64,000 nucleotides of DNA from NCBI RefSeq assembly GCF_001605895.1, contig NZ_LUAW01000014.1:112627-176626 (forward strand), read 5' to 3'. The notes under the pieces were generated by a model. That model was not told where the DNA came from, ran no database searches, and was given only the letters and a program-made list of their open reading frames with translations. The position numbers were made by a program, and so were the translations under genes. Source of the stretch: Acinetobacter pragensis. Its GTDB lineage: Bacteria > Pseudomonadota > Gammaproteobacteria > Pseudomonadales > Moraxellaceae. Shown one piece after another: positions 16,714-25,983 of this stretch (position 1 is the first letter of the stretch; the number at the start of each line of letters is the position of its first letter).

Positions 16714-18591
16714 TTAGTTATTTAGGGTTGGAATTCGAATAATCAGTGAATTCTCAGTTTGTTTTTGATACAGCTCTTCAATTTTTTCGGCACGGCGCTT
16801 AATGATATTGCCTTGATTGAGATTGCCTTTATCCGTAACTTCACCGGCATCGAGCTGAGGTGGTTCAGTCATCAGATAGAGCATCGAGGCACGATTTGAA
16901 CTGCCCGTTGCATCTTTATTAAAGGTCATCAGAAATTGGCGGAACCAAAGCTGTACTTTAGGATGTTTCAAGATTTGTTCGGCTGAGTTTTCTGTTAGCG
17001 AGAGTTCAGCGTATTCGGCACAGGCATCTAATTTAGGGAAAATCAAAAAGCCTATGGCATTTAGATTTGAACCAGTAATACAGACATCTTGAATCAGTCT
17101 GTTTCCTTGAATTAATACCTTATTGCGTAGGGTTCCGACATTTACAAACGTACCTGTATTGAGTTTAAAGTCTTCTGCAATACGGCCATCGTACATTAAG
17201 CCCTGAGTTGGATCATTGATATCGACCAAGCGAACCGCATCTCCAGTATGGAAAAAGCCTTCCTCATCAAAAACGATGCTTTGTTGGTCTGCATTTAAGC
17301 GCCAATAGCCTTTCATGACATGTTTGCCACGGACACAGAATTCAAGTTTGTCGCCATAAGGAACTAACTTGATTTCACAGCCTGGTGCAGGGTAACCAAT
17401 AAAGCCTGCCATAACACGCGGGCCTGTGGTAAACGAACAAGAAGGTGCTGTTTCCGTCATGCCAAGCCCACTCATAATGCGAATTTTTTCGCCGCAATGT
17501 TGTTGTGCAATTCGGTCTAGTCGGTTCCAGCCTGCTTCTGATAAAGCTGCACCAGCAAAAAATAGAATTTTCACGTTGGCAAAAAAGCGATCACGCAGTT
17601 CAGCATCTTTTTCCAGCGCATCGGTGAGTTCTTCCCAACCTTTGGGTACGTTTAAATAAACTGTAGGTGAGATTTCTTTTAAATTTCGAATCGTCTCATC
17701 GAACTTACCCACGACAGGTTTACCATCATCAATATAGATAGATCCTCCATTATATAGGGCAATGCCGACATTGTGGCTGCCACCAAAGGTATGATGCCAA
17801 GACAACCAATCGAGCAAAACTGGCGGCGTTTCTTCAAACTCAGGAAATGTTTGCAATAACATTTGCTGATTGACGCTTAACATTAAATGCGTGGTTGGCA
17901 CGGCTTTCGGTAGTTTAGTTGAGCCGGAAGTAAATAAAAATTTGGCAATTTGATGTTCATCTAAACTTTGATAATACTCTTGCACATTGGTGACGGGGGT
18001 ATCTAGGAGTGATTGAAATGAAGTGCAGTTTTGCTCACCAAGAATCCCTTTATTGGTCACAACTTCAATCTCTGATTGAGCGCAACTTTGAATAGCTTTG
18101 GCAAAGGCTTGACCATCACTGGCATAGACCATACCGGGAGTGAGTACATCGAAAATATGTTTTAGTTTGCCAAAATCTTGGGAAATAAGAGAATAAGCAG
18201 GAGATATGGCCGAAAAGGGAACACCTGCTAACATTGATGCCATCGACAGCGTTAAATGCTCAAGATCATTGCCCGATAAAATAAGCAAAGGACGCTGTTC
18301 ACTCAAATCTCGATTATGTAGGGCCTGAGCAATATGCCATGCGCGCTGTAAAGTGTCAGCATAATTTAGTTTTACCCACTTACCTTGAATATTCCGTTTT
18401 GCTGCGAAAATATGCTCTGGTCTAGTTTGGGCAAAATGAATCAGGCGATCAGTCAGTTTTTGTGGGTAATTTTTAAGTTGTTCTTTGGGATGAAGATACA
18501 AGACCTGATCTCGATAGACATAATCGATATCATGGCTCCCCAGTTTTACGAAGCGTTCACGATCTTGTGATTGAGTGGCATTCATTTGCAT
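16714..18591 (-). CDS. hcaC: hydroxycinnamate-CoA ligase HcaC
   Basis: About 625-aa ATP-dependent acyl-CoA synthetase that activates ferulate, caffeate or coumarate to the CoA ester. The P-loop-like AMP-binding motif is FTSGSTKLPKAVPTTHLM. The adenylate core MSGLGMTETAPSC and the hinge motif FHTGDAVRLVDINDPTQGLMY (first 20 residues) are present. The length and overall layout match the feruloyl-CoA synthetase group. The start is either ATG 18591 or 18585; GGAG lies upstream and a GTG at 18600 is less likely. Third gene of the hca block and the entry point for the pathway. Confidence 0.88.
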   Translation of the reverse strand: MQMNATQSQDRERFVKLGSHDIDYVYRDQVLYLHPKEQLKNYPQKLTDRLIHFAQTRPEHIFAAKRNIQGKWVKLNYADTLQRAWHIAQALHNRDLSEQRPLLILSGNDLEHLTLSMASMLAGVPFSAISPAYSLISQDFGKLKHIFDVLTPGMVYASDGQAFAKAIQSCAQSEIEVVTNKGILGEQNCTSFQSLLDTPVTNVQEYYQSLDEHQIAKFLFTSGSTKLPKAVPTTHLMLSVNQQMLLQTFPEFEETPPVLLDWLSWHHTFGGSHNVGIALYNGGSIYIDDGKPVVGKFDETIRNLKEISPTVYLNVPKGWEELTDALEKDAELRDRFFANVKILFFAGAALSEAGWNRLDRIAQQHCGEKIRIMSGLGMTETAPSCSFTTGPRVMAGFIGYPAPGCEIKLVPYGDKLEFCVRGKHVMKGYWRLNADQQSIVFDEEGFFHTGDAVRLVDINDPTQGLMYDGRIAEDFKLNTGTFVNVGTLRNKVLIQGNRLIQDVCITGSNLNAIGFLIFPKLDACAEYAELSLTENSAEQILKHPKVQLWFRQFLMTFNKDATGSSNRASMLYLMTEPPQLDAGEVTDKGNLNQGNIIKRRAEKIEELYQKQTENSLIIRIPTLNN

Positions 18592-18676
18592 TGGTTTCAC
18601 TCCATGGAAAGCGCATCACTGCGCTTTAACTTTTGCATCATGCATTTTTATTGAATATTAAGGTCGGATCCAATTG

Positions 18677-20176
18677 TTAAATTGGATAATGACGCGACTG
18701 TGTTTGTATGGTGATCCAACGCAATTCTGTAAATTCTGCAATCGAAGCCTTACTGCCGAAGCGCCCGTAGCCACTGGCTTTCGTTCCACCAAAAGGCATT
18801 TGCGCTTCATCGTGTACTGTTGCACCATTAATATGGCAAATACCCGAGTCAACTTGCTTCGCGACATCCAGTGCTTGAGCAATATTTTGACTAAACACAG
18901 CAGCAGATAAGCCAAACTCACTGTCATTGGCAAGTTTAATGCCTTCTTCAACACTGCTAAAACGTTGTACCGTGCAAACTGGGCCAAATGATTCTTCACG
19001 ATACAGCAGCATCTCTGGTTGAATATTCAAAACTAAGGCCGGTTGCATGACAGTATCTTGTATATGAATGCCGAGCGGTAAATTTGCACCGTTGCTTTGC
19101 GCATCCTCTAGTAAATGTTGAATGCGATTTGCTGCGCGTTGGCTTTCCAATACGCCTAGTGCATTCCCCTTAAAGGTTGGATTTCCTGCATGAATAGTAC
19201 GGGTCTTTTCAATCAGTTTTTCAATAAATTGATCGGCAATCCCATCTTGAACAAGTACGCGTTCGGTAGACATACAGATTTGCCCTTGGTTGAAGAAAGC
19301 ACCAAATGAAACCGCATTTACAGCTTCATCAACATCAGCTTCATTGAGAACGATAACAGGGGCTTTACCGCCAAGTTCGAGTAGAACAGGTTTTAAGTAT
19401 TTGGCAGCGGTTTCTGCAATAATTTTTCCCACTTTGGTGGATCCAGTAAAGTTAATTCGCTTTACTGCAGGGTGCGAGATTAAGCGCTCCACAATTTGAG
19501 GTGCATCTTCAGTAGCATGGGTAATGACATTTACCACACCATCACCAAGCCCTGCTTCATGCAACACTTGACCAATTAGACGCTGTGTTGCAGGACAAGC
19601 TTCGGACGCTTTGAGTACCACAGTATTACCGCAGGCCAGTGGCATTGCCAACGCACGGGTGGGTAAAATCACTGGTGCATTCCACGGGGCTATACCAACC
19701 ACAACCCCACACGGAACACGAATTCCCATCGCCATATTTCCGGGCACATCGGATGGAATAAGGCTACCATCCATTTGTGTGGTCATGGCTGCTGCCTCAC
19801 GTAACATGTTGGCAGCAAGGTGGACATTGAACCCATACCATGTCGCAGTTGAACCTGTTTCACGCATCCCAATTTGAATAAATTGATCCGTTTTAGCATC
19901 CATCAAATCCGCTGCTTTGAGTAAGCGTAAGCGGCGTTCAGTCGGTGAAAGTTTCGACCAAACAGGAAAAGCCCTTGCTGCAGACTCTATAGCCAAATCG
20001 ACATCTGACATAGTTGCCGCAGCCGCAATACTGGCGACTTGACCATCAATAGGACTAATTCTTTCGAACGTTACCTGATTCGATGCATCGACAGATTGCC
20101 CGTGAATCAGCAATTGCACTTTATGAATGTTTGATGTGTCTACAGATTCATCTTGTTTTAACTGTACATTGTGCAT
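18677..20176 (-). CDS. hcaB: hydroxybenzaldehyde (vanillin) dehydrogenase HcaB
   Basis: 499-aa NAD-dependent aldehyde dehydrogenase that oxidises vanillin, protocatechualdehyde or 4-hydroxybenzaldehyde from HcaA. Motifs: GIAPWNAPVILPTRALAMPL, FTGSTKVGK, catalytic glutamate in LLELGGKAPVIV, catalytic cysteine in FFNQGQICMSTERVLV and EESFGPVCTV. ATG 20176 has AAGGA 8 bp upstream. Its stop overlaps a small inverted repeat (ATCCAATT, GTTA, AATTGGAT at 18668-18687) just before hcaC. It lies 37 bp after hcaA. Vanillate formed here feeds VanAB a few kilobases away. Confidence 0.88.
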   Translation of the reverse strand: MHNVQLKQDESVDTSNIHKVQLLIHGQSVDASNQVTFERISPIDGQVASIAAAATMSDVDLAIESAARAFPVWSKLSPTERRLRLLKAADLMDAKTDQFIQIGMRETGSTATWYGFNVHLAANMLREAAAMTTQMDGSLIPSDVPGNMAMGIRVPCGVVVGIAPWNAPVILPTRALAMPLACGNTVVLKASEACPATQRLIGQVLHEAGLGDGVVNVITHATEDAPQIVERLISHPAVKRINFTGSTKVGKIIAETAAKYLKPVLLELGGKAPVIVLNEADVDEAVNAVSFGAFFNQGQICMSTERVLVQDGIADQFIEKLIEKTRTIHAGNPTFKGNALGVLESQRAANRIQHLLEDAQSNGANLPLGIHIQDTVMQPALVLNIQPEMLLYREESFGPVCTVQRFSSVEEGIKLANDSEFGLSAAVFSQNIAQALDVAKQVDSGICHINGATVHDEAQMPFGGTKASGYGRFGSKASIAEFTELRWITIQTQSRHYPI

Positions 20177-20213
20177 GGGTTGTATCCTTACTTAACCATT
20201 TAAAAACCAGAAA

Positions 20214-21047
20214 TTAGCCAGTACGCTTGTAGCTTTGTAAACCCGGTTTAATAGATTTTTCATCTAGAAATTGTTTCAGACCTTCTTGGCGTCCGCCTTC
20301 GGTATCGCGGTGGTTACATTGATCTAACTTGGCATATAAATAATCTTCATTTTGATCCCAAGTGAGTTCACGGCAGCGTTTAAAGCCATTTTTAGCAGTA
20401 CGCAATACCACTGGGTTTTTCTCTAGCAAAATATTGGCAAGTTCTGTGACTTCGGCTTTAAGTTGAGCCAACGGTACACTTTTATTAACCAAGCCCATAT
20501 TTTCCGCTTCTTTTCCACTAAAAGTCTTGCCCGTCATAATGTAATACAGCGAGGTACGGTGTCCAACGGTATCTGCCATTGCTTTACTTACCAAATTCCC
20601 CGGTGGAATTCCCCAGTTAATTTCAGATAGACCAAAGGTTGCTTCATCCGCTGCAATGGCCAGATCACACGCCACTAAAGGAGAGAAGCCGCCACCGAAA
20701 CACCATCCATTAACCATGGCGATGGTTGGTTTTGAATACATCCGTAATAATTGCCATTGCCAACGGCAAGAATCACGACGGATGCGTTCTTGTACAATTT
20801 CGGGTTGACTATCTACTTCACGGAAATATTCTTTCAAATCCATGCCTGCTGTCCAAGAGTCCCCAGACCCTGTTAAAACCAACACACGAGCATCTTGATC
20901 AAGTTCTAAAGTTTCCAGGACATCAATCATTTCACGGTTCAATGTTGGACTCATGGCATTTTTCTTTTCTGGGCGGTTTAAAATAACCCATGCAATACCA
21001 TTTTCAATTTGTACATCAACAGTTTCCCAACGGTTTTCATATGTCAT
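20214..21047 (-). CDS. hcaA: hydroxycinnamoyl-CoA hydratase/lyase HcaA
   Basis: 277-aa crotonase-fold enzyme that hydrates hydroxycinnamoyl-CoA and cleaves it to hydroxybenzaldehyde plus acetyl-CoA. Visible are NRPEKKNAMSPTLNREMIDV near the N-terminus, the oxyanion-hole segment GWCFGGGFSPLVACDLAIAA and the active-site segment FGLSEINWGIPPGNLVSKAM with the glutamate used by feruloyl-CoA hydratase/lyases. ATG 21047 has a strong AGGAGA site; the open frame to 21116 is not needed. First gene of the minus-strand hca operon, divergent from hcaK across a 255-bp regulatory spacer. Confidence 0.9.
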   Translation of the reverse strand: MTYENRWETVDVQIENGIAWVILNRPEKKNAMSPTLNREMIDVLETLELDQDARVLVLTGSGDSWTAGMDLKEYFREVDSQPEIVQERIRRDSCRWQWQLLRMYSKPTIAMVNGWCFGGGFSPLVACDLAIAADEATFGLSEINWGIPPGNLVSKAMADTVGHRTSLYYIMTGKTFSGKEAENMGLVNKSVPLAQLKAEVTELANILLEKNPVVLRTAKNGFKRCRELTWDQNEDYLYAKLDQCNHRDTEGGRQEGLKQFLDEKSIKPGLQSYKRTG

Positions 21048-21095
21048 GTGCTTTCTCCTTAAATGACAGTTTGGTTGTTCTTTATCTAACTTAAT

Positions 21096-21231
21096 ATCAG
21101 TTAAACTTACATTCAAGTGTTTTTTAAATTATTTTGCTTAATTTTTTTATACCATTGAAAAATATAATTAAAATTTTTTTTATAAAAAAAATATTAATTT
21201 TAGTATTGATTTTTAAATCAGTCTAACTGAT
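21096..21231. promoter_or_regulatory. candidate HcaR operators between hcaA and hcaK
   Basis: Two related 15-bp sites flank the centre of the divergent spacer: a perfect dyad ATCAGTCTAACTGAT at 21217-21231 on the hcaK side and a degraded copy ATCAGTTAAACTTAC at 21096-21110 on the hcaA side. HcaR is a MarR repressor that is relieved by hydroxycinnamoyl-CoA, and one site near each divergent promoter fits control of both operons. Between them lies a very AT-rich stretch suited to two promoters. Binding is inferred from position and symmetry. Confidence 0.65.
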
Positions 21232-21302
21232 ATTTCATAAGTGTTCGATGAACAGCACAAAACAACAAGATGTCATGGAAATATCAAAAGAAGGATTTAG
21301 TT

Positions 21303-22529
21303 ATGGATAAAGTGCATCATCCCTCGGGAAGGGCTAAACTCACTTTACTATTATGTTTTGCAATCGCAATTTTTGAAGGTTTCGATCTTCAATCTATGGG
21401 AGTTGCCGCCCCACGTATGCGTGCAGAATTTATGTTGGATAATGCCCAAATGGCTTGGGCTTTTAGTGCCGCGATTATCGGAACCTTACCAGGTGCGATC
21501 GTCGGTGGACGGCTTGCTGATATTGTTGGTCGCAAAAAAGTATTAATTTTCAGCATCTTGCTATTTGGAGTAATGTCGTTAGTGACTGCCTTTGCAGCAA
21601 ACTATGAACTGCTTTTAGTGATTCGCTTTTTGACTGGACTCGGTATGGGTGGCGCCTTACCCATGATGATTACCTTGGCATCTGAGGCGGTATCATCTGA
21701 CCGCAAAGGCACAGCAGTGAGTATTATGTACAGTGGTATTCCATGTGGTGGCTTACTCACTTCTGTAGTTGCGATGCTTTTAGCTGGCGATGCAGAGTGG
21801 CGTCATATCTTCTATGTGGGAGGGATTGCCCCAATTTTATTAATTCCATTGTTGATGAAATTCTTAACTGAATCAATGGATTATATAGACCGTAAAACCC
21901 AATCGGCAACGCCTTTTTTTGAAGTGCTATTTGCTAAAGAAAGAAGAATGTCGACTATTCAAATTTGGATTAGTTTCTTCTGTACGTTAGTGGTGTTGTA
22001 TTTCTTGCTAAATTGGCTGCCTCTATTGATGGGTGCGCAAGGTCTGACCAAGCTGCAAGCCAATTATGTGCAAATGGGCTATAACATTGGTGGTATTTTT
22101 GGCTCAATTTTGATGGGCATGATGCTAGACAAAATCCGCATGAGTTTCGTGATTAAATTTATTTATCTCGGCATTTTGGTGTCTTTGTGCTGTCTGTCTT
22201 TTTCTCCAACCGTGGCGGTGCTGGCACTCTCTGCAGTGGGTTGTGGGTTATTTATTGTGGGTGGACAATCTGCATTATATGGACTTGCTGCCATTTATTA
22301 TCCAACCGAAATGCGAGGCACAGGTGTTGGGGCAGCAGTTGCTGTTGGTCGTATAGGGTCTTTTGCTGGTCCATTGCTTGCCGGTTTTTTACTGTCATTG
22401 GGGCAAAGTGCTACGATTGTGATTGGTTCAAGTATTCCAGTAATTCTGATCGCAGCAATTTCTGCCTTGATGCTTGTCAGAAAGCCTAAACAGCCTGTAC
22501 AGTTAATACAAAGTACGACAGCTCGTTAA
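21303..22529 (+). CDS. hcaK: hydroxycinnamate transporter HcaK (MFS, AAHS family)
   Basis: 408-aa inner-membrane transporter of the aromatic acid:H+ symporter family, with about 12 hydrophobic segments. The first segment contains FAIAIFEGFDLQSMGVAAPR, with the DLQ-type acidic residue conserved in this family. The loop 2-3 motif GGRLADIVGRKK is present and RFLTGLGMGGALPMM follows. ATG 21303 is chosen because AAGGA precedes it; the frame is open back to 21270. Divergent from hcaA and followed by a strong terminator, so it forms a single-gene unit under HcaR. Expected to import hydroxycinnamates. Confidence 0.88.
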   Translation: MDKVHHPSGRAKLTLLLCFAIAIFEGFDLQSMGVAAPRMRAEFMLDNAQMAWAFSAAIIGTLPGAIVGGRLADIVGRKKVLIFSILLFGVMSLVTAFAANYELLLVIRFLTGLGMGGALPMMITLASEAVSSDRKGTAVSIMYSGIPCGGLLTSVVAMLLAGDAEWRHIFYVGGIAPILLIPLLMKFLTESMDYIDRKTQSATPFFEVLFAKERRMSTIQIWISFFCTLVVLYFLLNWLPLLMGAQGLTKLQANYVQMGYNIGGIFGSILMGMMLDKIRMSFVIKFIYLGILVSLCCLSFSPTVAVLALSAVGCGLFIVGGQSALYGLAAIYYPTEMRGTGVGAAVAVGRIGSFAGPLLAGFLLSLGQSATIVIGSSIPVILIAAISALMLVRKPKQPVQLIQSTTAR

Positions 22530-22534
22530 ATACA

Positions 22535-22572
22535 AAGAAGTATGAGAGGCGACTCTCATACTTCTTTTTTAG
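22535..22572 (+). terminator. strong terminator after hcaK
   Basis: Perfect 14-bp stem AAGAAGTATGAGAG (22535-22548) with CTCTCATACTTCTT (22553-22566), tetraloop GCGA and a T-run. It begins 6 bp after the hcaK stop and separates hcaK from hcaR. Confidence 0.92.
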
Positions 22573-22596
22573 TTTTAGCTTTTATGATGAAAAATT

Positions 22597-23073
22597 ATGA
22601 TGCGTTCAAATACCGTTGATAAAAAAACAGAAGATGGCCCACGTTTAAGCTATACCATCGCACGTATAGATCGGGTAATTAGTAAATATTTAACAGAACA
22701 TTTAACAGATTTAGACATCACTCTGCCTCAGTTCACGGCATTATCTGTTTTGGCCTCTAAAAATAATTTATCGAATGCCAAACTCGCAGAGCGTTCATTT
22801 ATTAAGCCGCAATCGGCTAATAAAATTTTGCAAGATTTATTGCAGCAGCAATGGATTGATAAAACTCCAGATCCAACCCATGGTCGTCGTATTCTGCTTA
22901 CAGTGACAGAAAGTGGTTTAGCTAAACTAGCCGAATGCAATGCCGTGGTAGAGGTGCTGGAAAGTAAAATGCTGCAAGGCGTCGATATGAACTTGGCTTA
23001 TTTAATTCGCAATAATTTAGACATTATGGTCAATAACTTAAAACAATCTAAAGTTGAAGCAGCTTCAGAGTGA
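22597..23073 (+). CDS. hcaR: MarR-family repressor HcaR
   Basis: 158-aa winged-helix regulator. The MarR core is visible: ITLPQFTALSVLASKNNLSN, then the recognition helix AERSFIKPQSANKILQDLL and the wing DPTHGRRILLTVTESG. HcaR of A. baylyi represses hca genes and is induced by hydroxycinnamoyl-CoA thioesters rather than by the free acids. Same position here, next to hcaK, but separated from it by a terminator, so it has its own promoter. Start at ATG 22597 or 22600; the ribosome site is weak. The likely operators lie at 21096-21231. Confidence 0.86.
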   Translation: MMRSNTVDKKTEDGPRLSYTIARIDRVISKYLTEHLTDLDITLPQFTALSVLASKNNLSNAKLAERSFIKPQSANKILQDLLQQQWIDKTPDPTHGRRILLTVTESGLAKLAECNAVVEVLESKMLQGVDMNLAYLIRNNLDIMVNNLKQSKVEAASE

Positions 23074-23198
23074 GTCAAGATGAGGCTCTAATATACTCAT
23101 GTATAGATGTAGATGTTTTCTCTGTTAGAAATGTATTGTCACTTGATGATTGATCTTGCTAGCATGATTTTGAAATCTTTTAACAAGTGTGGCTAGGG

Positions 23199-23882
23199 AT
23201 GTCTTCAGGGCAACAAGTATTAATTAAATTAAGAAAAATGATTATCGCGGGTGAGCTTGAAGGCGGCAGTCGCATTACTGAAATCCCAACAGCAGAGTTA
23301 CTTGGGGTATCACGACAGCCCATTCGCATGGCCTTTCGTTTGCTGGAACAAGAAGGATTGTTGATCAAGAATCCAACCCGTGGTTATACGGTTCGTGAAA
23401 TTTCAAACCAATTGGTCAATGATGCCTTAGAGGTTCGTGGAGTACTGGAAGGTTTAGCAGCCAAAACCTTAGCCGAGCAAGGTTTATCGGAAGTACAGCA
23501 ACAAACTCTCAAAAACTGTATAGAACAAATAGAACAACTCTTTGCAGAACATACTGAATTTGGGGATGACGAATTAGAGCGTTATCATGAATTTAACGTG
23601 ATTTTCCATGACACGATTATTCAAGGTGCTCAAAATATTGCACTTATTCAAGCCTTGGCAAAAAATAATCAACTGCCGATGGCTTCCGTTCAAGCCATTA
23701 CCTATGACGAATCACGCGCTTTGTCTGAGTACCGCCGCTTACACTACGCGCATTTGCAGCATTGCTCTATTTATGAGGCTTTGCTTCAGCGCCAGTCCGG
23801 CCGTGCTGAAACTTTAATGCGAGAACATAGCAGTGTTGCATTATTAGGAGAGACAGTCAAAAACATATTGACCGAGGTGTAA
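23199..23882 (+). CDS. vanR: GntR/FadR-type repressor VanR
   Basis: About 227-aa regulator with an N-terminal GntR winged helix (VLIKLRKMIIAGELEGGSRI, then LGVSRQPIRMAFRLLEQEGL) and a C-terminal all-helical FCD effector domain (VRGVLEGLAAKTLAE, HEFNVIFHD). This is the VanR architecture; VanR represses vanAB and is relieved by vanillate. The frame is open to a GTG at 23187, but ATG 23199 fits the domain start better. Convergent with vanB across a hairpin. The proposed operators near vanA (25984-26157) match the known VanR site ATTGGATCCAAT. Confidence 0.85.
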   Translation: MSSGQQVLIKLRKMIIAGELEGGSRITEIPTAELLGVSRQPIRMAFRLLEQEGLLIKNPTRGYTVREISNQLVNDALEVRGVLEGLAAKTLAEQGLSEVQQQTLKNCIEQIEQLFAEHTEFGDDELERYHEFNVIFHDTIIQGAQNIALIQALAKNNQLPMASVQAITYDESRALSEYRRLHYAHLQHCSIYEALLQRQSGRAETLMREHSSVALLGETVKNILTEV

Positions 23883-23884
23883 TG

Positions 23885-23917
23885 AAAAACTCCTGCTCAA
23901 TGCATTTCAGCAGGAGT
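23885..23917 (-). terminator. terminator between vanR and vanB
   Basis: ACTCCTGCT (23889-23897) pairs with AGCAGGAGT (23909-23917). Read from vanB the stem is followed by a T-run (the AAAAA at 23885-23889 on the plus strand), as expected of a rho-independent terminator for vanAB; it could also serve vanR. Confidence 0.78.
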
Positions 23918-23930
23918 AAAACGAGTGTTC

Positions 23931-24875
23931 CTATAGCTCAATCACCAAATGTTTGGATTTAGCGCGAGAGCAGCAGGGGGTAAATTGGTTATTTAGAGCC
24001 CGTTCTTCATCCGTCATAAATACATCCCGATGATCTGGAATGCCTGAAACAACACGGGTGATACAGGTGCCACAAATGCCTTGTTCGCAGGATACAGGTA
24101 CATCAAAACCATGTTCTAACAGGGCTTGAGTTACGGTCTGTTCTGGATGAATTTCAATTCGCTGTCCTGTGCCAGCAATTTCCAAAGTAAATGCTTCATC
24201 ATTTTCCTGCTTGCTTTGTTGCGCCACAAAATGCTCCTGATGCAGTTGTTCGGCTTGCCAACCCGCTGTTTCAGCCGACTGCATTACAAATTGCATAAAG
24301 CCAGTTGGTCCACAGACATATAGATGTTTGTTTGGGGCGGGCAGTTGCATTACTTTTGCCATATCACATTCAGTATCAGCTTGGTTTTGGATATGAAAAT
24401 GAATCTGTTCTGCAAAATGTTGGGTTAAATTGCCATAAAAAGCGAGCATTTCATGGCTACGTACAAAATAATGCAGTTCAAATGGAATGGCTTGTGCTTT
24501 TAAACGGTAGGCCATTGAAACAATAGGAGTAATCCCAATTCCACCCGCAAATAGCACTGCTTTTTTTGTCTGAGGGTGCAGTGTAAATAGGTTGCGTGGC
24601 AGACCGATACTTAATACATCACCTTCATTATAATCACTATGCATACATCTTGAGCCACCCAGTGACTGTTCATCGTGCAGTACGCCAATGACATAACGAT
24701 TGTTTTCACTCGAACAGTTCGAGAGAGAATATTGCCGAGTAAGTCCATTTTTGAGATGAACATCAATATGCGACCCAGCCTCAAATGGCGGCAGGGCCGA
24801 ACCTGATGTGGAAATAAGTTCAAAGGCGCGAATAGAGGGCGTAAGCTGATGAATCTTATCAATAATAACGTCCAT
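23931..24875 (-). CDS. vanB: vanillate O-demethylase reductase VanB
   Basis: 314-aa reductase that passes electrons from NAD(P)H through a flavin to a plant-type [2Fe-2S] centre and then to VanA. Domain order: FAD/FMN-binding barrel (RQYSLSNCSS), nucleotide-binding domain (FAGGIGITPIVSMAYRLK, YVCGPTGFM), then a C-terminal ferredoxin domain with cluster cysteines in CEQGICGTCITRVVSG and a last cysteine in FTPCCSRAK. ATG 24875 has AAGGAT upstream and sits 10 bp after the vanA stop; the longer frame to 24896 overlaps vanA and lacks a good site. Two-gene operon with vanA. Confidence 0.9.
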   Translation of the reverse strand: MDVIIDKIHQLTPSIRAFELISTSGSALPPFEAGSHIDVHLKNGLTRQYSLSNCSSENNRYVIGVLHDEQSLGGSRCMHSDYNEGDVLSIGLPRNLFTLHPQTKKAVLFAGGIGITPIVSMAYRLKAQAIPFELHYFVRSHEMLAFYGNLTQHFAEQIHFHIQNQADTECDMAKVMQLPAPNKHLYVCGPTGFMQFVMQSAETAGWQAEQLHQEHFVAQQSKQENDEAFTLEIAGTGQRIEIHPEQTVTQALLEHGFDVPVSCEQGICGTCITRVVSGIPDHRDVFMTDEERALNNQFTPCCSRAKSKHLVIEL

Positions 24876-24885
24876 GTTTTTATCC

Positions 24886-25962
24886 TTAAACCACATGAAT
24901 ATTTGGAAATTTAGCCACTTCAGATTTTACCGTAGCATGTCTTTCTTCAGTCAATAAACGCTCAATCACTTTGCGTGATTGCACACCGCCTGCGTCAATA
25001 TTCAGCATCAGTAGCTTTCGCTGTGGATTGTTCAAAATATTTTGTTGTTGTTGCTCCAGCATTTCCAAGTCTTCCGTAAAGATTTTGCCTTGTCCTTTAC
25101 GAATTTGATCGGTGAGTACTGTATTTTTAGGCTGGAAGTTACGTGCCATGCCCCAAAAATACCAATGCGAAGTCTCTGTTTCAGGCGTAATAAAATCCAC
25201 CACGATCGAAGACACTTTCTTGTCCTTTGGTGCTTCATACCCTCCATGCCCTATATGTGCAACCCCAACTTCAATATGTACATTACTTGGGGCGAAGAAA
25301 TGACAGCGCTGCCAACGGTCTACAGGTACATCATCTGCAAGCTTATTGCCACGAAGTGCCATTTGCCAAAAAGGGGGAGCTATCACATTATCCATATAGC
25401 GTTCAGTGATGACGTGATCACCCTCTACTTTTGTGATTGGCAGTGATTCATCAATCTCTTTTTGACCAATACTGCTAGAGTGCACATAGGTTTCATGGGT
25501 TAAATCCATGAGGTTATCAATCATCAGGCGATAATCACATTGAATATGAAATAAGCCTCCGCCATAGCTCCATTCAGGGTGATCAGCCCATTCTAAAACA
25601 GGCAGCAAAGTTTCATCTGCAAGATTTTTCTCACCTGGCCAGACCCAGATAAAGCCGAACTTTTCCATCACCGCATAAACTTTATTACAGGGGAAACCAT
25701 AGACTCGCTGCGCAGGCATTGCAACGGTTTTTCCTTCACAGCCCATAACCAATCCGTGATAACCACAAACTAAATTGCCATCTTCAACATAGCCGAGTGA
25801 AAGTGGTACACCACGATGCGGACAGAAGTCTTCCACGGCGGCAACTTTATTTTCTTTGCCACGATAGAAAACAATTTTTTCGCCGCAAATCGTACGGCCT
25901 AATGGTTTATCTTGAAGTTCTTCAGGGCGGCATGCGACATACCAAGCATTTTTTATGAACAT
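24886..25962 (-). CDS. vanA: vanillate O-demethylase oxygenase VanA
   Basis: 358-aa Rieske non-haem iron oxygenase that demethylates vanillate to protocatechuate and formaldehyde. The Rieske ligands are CPHRG and CGYHGLVMG (near residues 47-72). The mononuclear iron site is in DNLMDLTHETYVHSSSIG with the two histidines; the full length matches the family. ATG 25962 is at the family start (MFIKNAWYVACRPEELQ). The ribosome site is weak. A VanR operator lies 22-33 bp upstream of the start. Intact, unlike the neighbouring vanK. Confidence 0.92.
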   Translation of the reverse strand: MFIKNAWYVACRPEELQDKPLGRTICGEKIVFYRGKENKVAAVEDFCPHRGVPLSLGYVEDGNLVCGYHGLVMGCEGKTVAMPAQRVYGFPCNKVYAVMEKFGFIWVWPGEKNLADETLLPVLEWADHPEWSYGGGLFHIQCDYRLMIDNLMDLTHETYVHSSSIGQKEIDESLPITKVEGDHVITERYMDNVIAPPFWQMALRGNKLADDVPVDRWQRCHFFAPSNVHIEVGVAHIGHGGYEAPKDKKVSSIVVDFITPETETSHWYFWGMARNFQPKNTVLTDQIRKGQGKIFTEDLEMLEQQQQNILNNPQRKLLMLNIDAGGVQSRKVIERLLTEERHATVKSEVAKFPNIHVV

Positions 25963-25983
25963 TGTGGTGACTCTGTGTTAATT

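Noticed and set aside
18668..18687. ATCCAATT-GTTA-AATTGGAT repeat with GGATCCAA as a VanR site
   Set aside because: The half-sites resemble the VanR operator but are in the wrong order and overlap the hcaB stop; more likely a chance dyad or weak intergenic hairpin.
22187..22489. Cysteine- and tryptophan-rich 100-aa open frame inside hcaK
   Set aside because: Out-of-frame reading of transmembrane codons; composition is typical of a shadow frame.
24611..25446. Several open frames within vanA and vanB on other frames
   Set aside because: They are shadows of well-supported genes, with biased composition and no start signals.
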